From: Ferrovibrio sp. | GTDB taxonomy: Bacteria > Pseudomonadota > Alphaproteobacteria > Ferrovibrionales > Ferrovibrionaceae | Assembly: GCF_017994015.1 (NCBI RefSeq) | Contig: NZ_JAGOLP010000002.1 | Location: 164,587-228,586, forward strand | Direction of reading: 5' to 3' | DNA: 64,000 nucleotides | Shown here: positions 61,745 to 64,000 of the stretch, piece by piece | Position numbering within the stretch: the first letter of the stretch is position 1 | Layout of the letters: the number at the start of each line of letters is the position of its first letter | Program-made: the position numbers and the translations under genes | Notes under the pieces: generated by a model | Told to the model about the DNA's origin: nothing | What the model saw: only the letters and a program-made list of their open reading frames with translations | Databases searched by the model: none

Positions 61745-62794
61745 ATGCGTATGTTGTCGCCCCCGCGCCGCCTATTGGCCCAGCCGGAATTTGATCTGGC
61801 GCTGTATGACAGGCCGGAACATGTCGCAGACTACTTGCTTAATCCACCTCTGGTGCAATTGACGCAGGAATGGGCCGCCCTGGCCGCGCAGGGCCGGCTG
61901 CCGGGTCGGGCGGATTTTCCGCCTGAGAAGCTGCGTTACATGCTGGGCAATCTGGTACTCACCGATATCGTAGAGGGCGAAGCCGCCGGGGCATTGCCGG
62001 CCGGGCTTAAGGCGAATATGCGCTATCGCCTGTTTGGCTCCAATTTTGTCTATCAGCGCGGCTATGACCTGACCGGCAAGCTGCTGACCGATCATCCCGA
62101 CCCGGCCCTGGTGCAACAAGGCCTGGTGGCCTGCCAGGTGCTGATGCAGCGCCGCCTGCCCACCCTCGGCCGTATTGTCGGCCTGGATGCCGCCGGCAGC
62201 CCGGTGCTGACCGAATCGCTGTTATTGCCGCTGGCCGACGATGGTGTGACGGTGAACCGCGTGCTGGGTGGCCAGTTCAACCAGCCGATGGACGAGGCAT
62301 TGCGGGCGCGGCGCGATCAGGCCCGGCTGCTGTATGGCGATCCCGATATTCTGCGCCTGCTGGTGCGCCATGCCGACCTGCGCCGGCTGCTGGCGGATTG
62401 GGAAAGCTGGCGCGGCAAACGCTGCATGCCGGCGCGCGCCGATTTCCAGCCGGAAGATTTACGCTATCTGCTCGGCAATCTGTTCCTGCTGGATGTGGTG
62501 CCGCAAGCCGATGGCCTGCCTCGGCTGCGCTATCGCCTGTTTGGCAGCGCTGTGGCGCGCTATCGCGGCTATGATCTGACCGGGCGTTTCCTGGATCAGC
62601 ATCCGGATGCCAGTTTTGCCGCCGCCGCCAGCCAGGCTTATGCTCCGGTGCTGGCTGCCCGCCGCCCGCTCTGGGCTGATGTGAACGGCCGCAGCGCCGC
62701 CGGGCTGCTTTTCGGTTTCGAAGCCCTGGTGCTGCCGCTTTCCAGCGATGGCGAAAATGTCGATATGGTATTGGCGGCCCAGATTCTGCCATGA
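61745..62794 (+). CDS. Tandem double PAS_5 protein (first)
   Basis: 349 residues containing two PAS_5 domains. Domain 1 (about 32–175): GRADFPPEKLRYMLGNLVLTDIV, MRYRLFGSNFVYQRGYDLTGKLL, SLLLPLADDGVTVNRVLGGQ. Domain 2 (about 205–349): ARADFQPEDLRYLLGNLFLLDVV, LRYRLFGSAVARYRGYDLTGRFL, ALVLPLSSDGENVDMVLAAQ. No output domain, signal peptide or membrane helix. It is followed directly by a second double-PAS_5 gene. The role is unknown. Confidence 0.82.
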   Translation: MRMLSPPRRLLAQPEFDLALYDRPEHVADYLLNPPLVQLTQEWAALAAQGRLPGRADFPPEKLRYMLGNLVLTDIVEGEAAGALPAGLKANMRYRLFGSNFVYQRGYDLTGKLLTDHPDPALVQQGLVACQVLMQRRLPTLGRIVGLDAAGSPVLTESLLLPLADDGVTVNRVLGGQFNQPMDEALRARRDQARLLYGDPDILRLLVRHADLRRLLADWESWRGKRCMPARADFQPEDLRYLLGNLFLLDVVPQADGLPRLRYRLFGSAVARYRGYDLTGRFLDQHPDASFAAAASQAYAPVLAARRPLWADVNGRSAAGLLFGFEALVLPLSSDGENVDMVLAAQILP

Positions 62795-62809
62795 AGCAAC
62801 AGGAGCGTG

Positions 62810-63817
62810 ATGCTTGGCCCGTTTGATGTGATCCTGGAAGGCCAGCTTGCCGGCACACCCGCGCTGCTGGCGCCGCGTCTGCGCAGTAACGAATTGAGCC
62901 AGTTGCTGCGCGACTGGCAGGAGCATGTTCAGCGCCAGGGCTGGGCGATGCCGGCACCGGGCGATTTCACGCCGGAAAACCTGCGCTATCTGCTCGACCA
63001 CATATTGTTGTTCGATGTGGTGCGTGATGCGACCGGCTTGCGTTTCCGCTACCGGCATTATGGCAGCCATTTCAGCTTCGCGCGCAATTTTGACCTGAGC
63101 GGGCAATTCATCGACGCCCACCCCAATCCGCATTTCGCCACATTAGCGCAGCGCACGCTGGAGCATGTCTGCGCCACCGGGCTGCCGGTATTGTCAGCCA
63201 CCAAAATGCGGCAGCCGGATGGCGCGGAATATCATGTCGAAGCGTTGTCGCTGCCGCTGGCGCCGCCGGGCGGCGCTGGGGTGGACACGGTGCTGGTGGG
63301 CCAGTTTGATCACCTGCTTGGCAGCGAGCAGATGCCGTTTCGGGTCAATATCTCCGATCCGGCCTTGCTGCGGCATTGGGTTGAGGCACCGGCCTTGCGC
63401 CAGCTGCTGGAGCAATGGGATCAGCTTTGCACCACACGCGGCAGCCTGCCTGTGCGGGCGGATTTTCCGCCCGAGAATTTGCGCCCCTGGCTTGGCCGCG
63501 TCATCCTGCTGGAACGCCGGCCGAGCGATCCCGGCCTGCGCTATCGCCTGATCGGCAGCGGCGTGACCGAGGAGCGCGGCTATGACATTACCGGCCAGCC
63601 GGTGACCGACCACCCGGATGCGGAATATGGCCGGGTGATCCAGTGGTTCGGCCTGGCCGTGCTCAATCTCGGCCGGCCGGGCTGGTATTGTGGTCATGGC
63701 TTCACCCCTTATGGCACGTCGCTGTTTGTCGAGGGGCTGTGCCTGCCGTTGCAGGATGATTGTGTGCTGGCGGTGCAATTGCCGCGTAAACTTGAAAATT
63801 CAGTGCCGCCAGCCTAA
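62810..63817 (+). CDS. Tandem double PAS_5 protein (second)
   Basis: 335 residues with two PAS_5 domains like its upstream neighbour: PGDFTPENLRYLLDHILLFDVV and FRYRHYGSHFSFARNFDLSG in domain 1, ADFPPENLRPWLGRVILLER and LRYRLIGSGVTEERGYDITG in domain 2. ATG 62810 follows AGGAG (62801–62805). The two genes are separated by only 15 bases and likely arose by duplication. Confidence 0.82.
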   Translation: MLGPFDVILEGQLAGTPALLAPRLRSNELSQLLRDWQEHVQRQGWAMPAPGDFTPENLRYLLDHILLFDVVRDATGLRFRYRHYGSHFSFARNFDLSGQFIDAHPNPHFATLAQRTLEHVCATGLPVLSATKMRQPDGAEYHVEALSLPLAPPGGAGVDTVLVGQFDHLLGSEQMPFRVNISDPALLRHWVEAPALRQLLEQWDQLCTTRGSLPVRADFPPENLRPWLGRVILLERRPSDPGLRYRLIGSGVTEERGYDITGQPVTDHPDAEYGRVIQWFGLAVLNLGRPGWYCGHGFTPYGTSLFVEGLCLPLQDDCVLAVQLPRKLENSVPPA

Positions 63818-63828
63818 ATAAAACTGGC

Positions 63829-63877
63829 GCCGGGACGACCCGGCCGCTCCCCCAAATACCGATGGGACGGCCCATCA
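63829..63877 (+). promoter_or_regulatory. Guanidine-II (mini-ykkC) riboswitch
   Basis: Two small hairpins each end in an ACGR tetraloop, the hallmark of the class. Hairpin 1 is CCGGG-ACGA-CCCGG (63830–63843) and hairpin 2 is GATGGG-ACGG-CCCATC (63861–63876), with a 17-base linker. They lie 19 bases upstream of a SugE-type exporter gene, the classic target. Guanidinium binding in the loops should release the ribosome site. Confidence 0.88.
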
Positions 63878-63895
63878 CAGCGAACGAGCCTTCCC

Positions 63896-64000
63896 ATGGC
63901 ATGGATTCTCCTGTTCCTGGCTGGCCTGGCCGAAATCGGCTGGGCCGTTGGCCTGAAATACACCGCCGGCTTCACCCGGCTTATGCCCAGTCTGCTCACC
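63896..64000 (+). CDS. sugE: SMR-family guanidinium exporter (SugE/Gdx), partial
   Basis: Only the first 35 residues are in the window: [20 protein letters not shown], then [15 protein letters not shown]. The Glu in LAEIGWA is the essential proton/substrate-binding Glu of SMR transporters, and MAWxLLFLAG…[15 protein letters not shown] is the SugE/Gdx pattern rather than EmrE. The upstream guanidine-II riboswitch fits a guanidinium exporter. Confidence 0.9.
   Translation, partial: MAWILLFLAGLAEIGWAVGLKYTAGFTRLMPSLLT

Overview
This is 64 kb of high-GC, densely packed bacterial chromosome. The gene orders murA–DUF2948–hisG–hisD–UPF0262–phosphatase, infA–maf–rng–yacG and hslR–fdxA–carD–rpoH point to an alphaproteobacterium. 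The repeated single-PAS (PAS_5-type) proteins suggest a Rhodospirillales-like member; no genus can be named from the sequence. I saw no phage, IS transposase or CRISPR array.

Layout. 1–6.8 kb: an acyl-CoA carboxylase operon (SDR end, carboxyltransferase, acyl-CoA dehydrogenase, biotin carboxylase, acetyltransferase, second dehydrogenase) for leucine or acyclic-terpene breakdown. 6.8–19 kb: a TPR lipoprotein, a cupin with an AraC regulator, a Na/Pi cotransporter behind a PHO-box-like site, and the pbpC / alpha-2-macroglobulin envelope pair. 19–26.2 kb: a quinate/shikimate utilisation cluster (3-dehydroshikimate dehydratase, TetR regulator, quinate/shikimate dehydrogenase, TRAP transporter, type II dehydroquinase homologue), with two copies of a likely TetR operator. 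26.2–31.2 kb: an arsenic-type resistance cluster (two ArsR regulators, a Cys-tailed flavoprotein, an MFS exporter, ArsC, ACR3).

31.3–36.3 kb: a three-gene two-component set, then CheW, a stand-alone PAS protein and a soluble chemoreceptor; the last two lie behind a perfect FNR/FixK box and look like a split aerotaxis sensor. 36.3–41.4 kb: PilZ, pentapeptide-repeat and PAS_5 proteins, an FkbM methyltransferase, tRNA-Thr(GGT), CYTH and dcd. 41.4–54.2 kb: the murA/his/infA/rng housekeeping block, interrupted by a SIMPL protein, a LysR regulator and a GAF histidine kinase, then mlaA and hslR. 54.2–58.8 kb: a 268-bp highly structured repeat-like element, fdxA, carD with a histone-H1-like tail, a degenerate phosphatase, a PAS_5 protein and rpoH. 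58.8–64 kb: OxyR/AhpC/AhpD peroxide defence, two tandem double-PAS_5 proteins, and a guanidine-II riboswitch in front of a SugE-type SMR exporter cut by the window edge.

The most unusual items are the structured element at 54206–54473, the dehydroquinase homologue lacking two substrate-binding residues, the pseudo-phosphatase, the Cys-tailed flavoprotein in the ars cluster, and the H1-tailed CarD.
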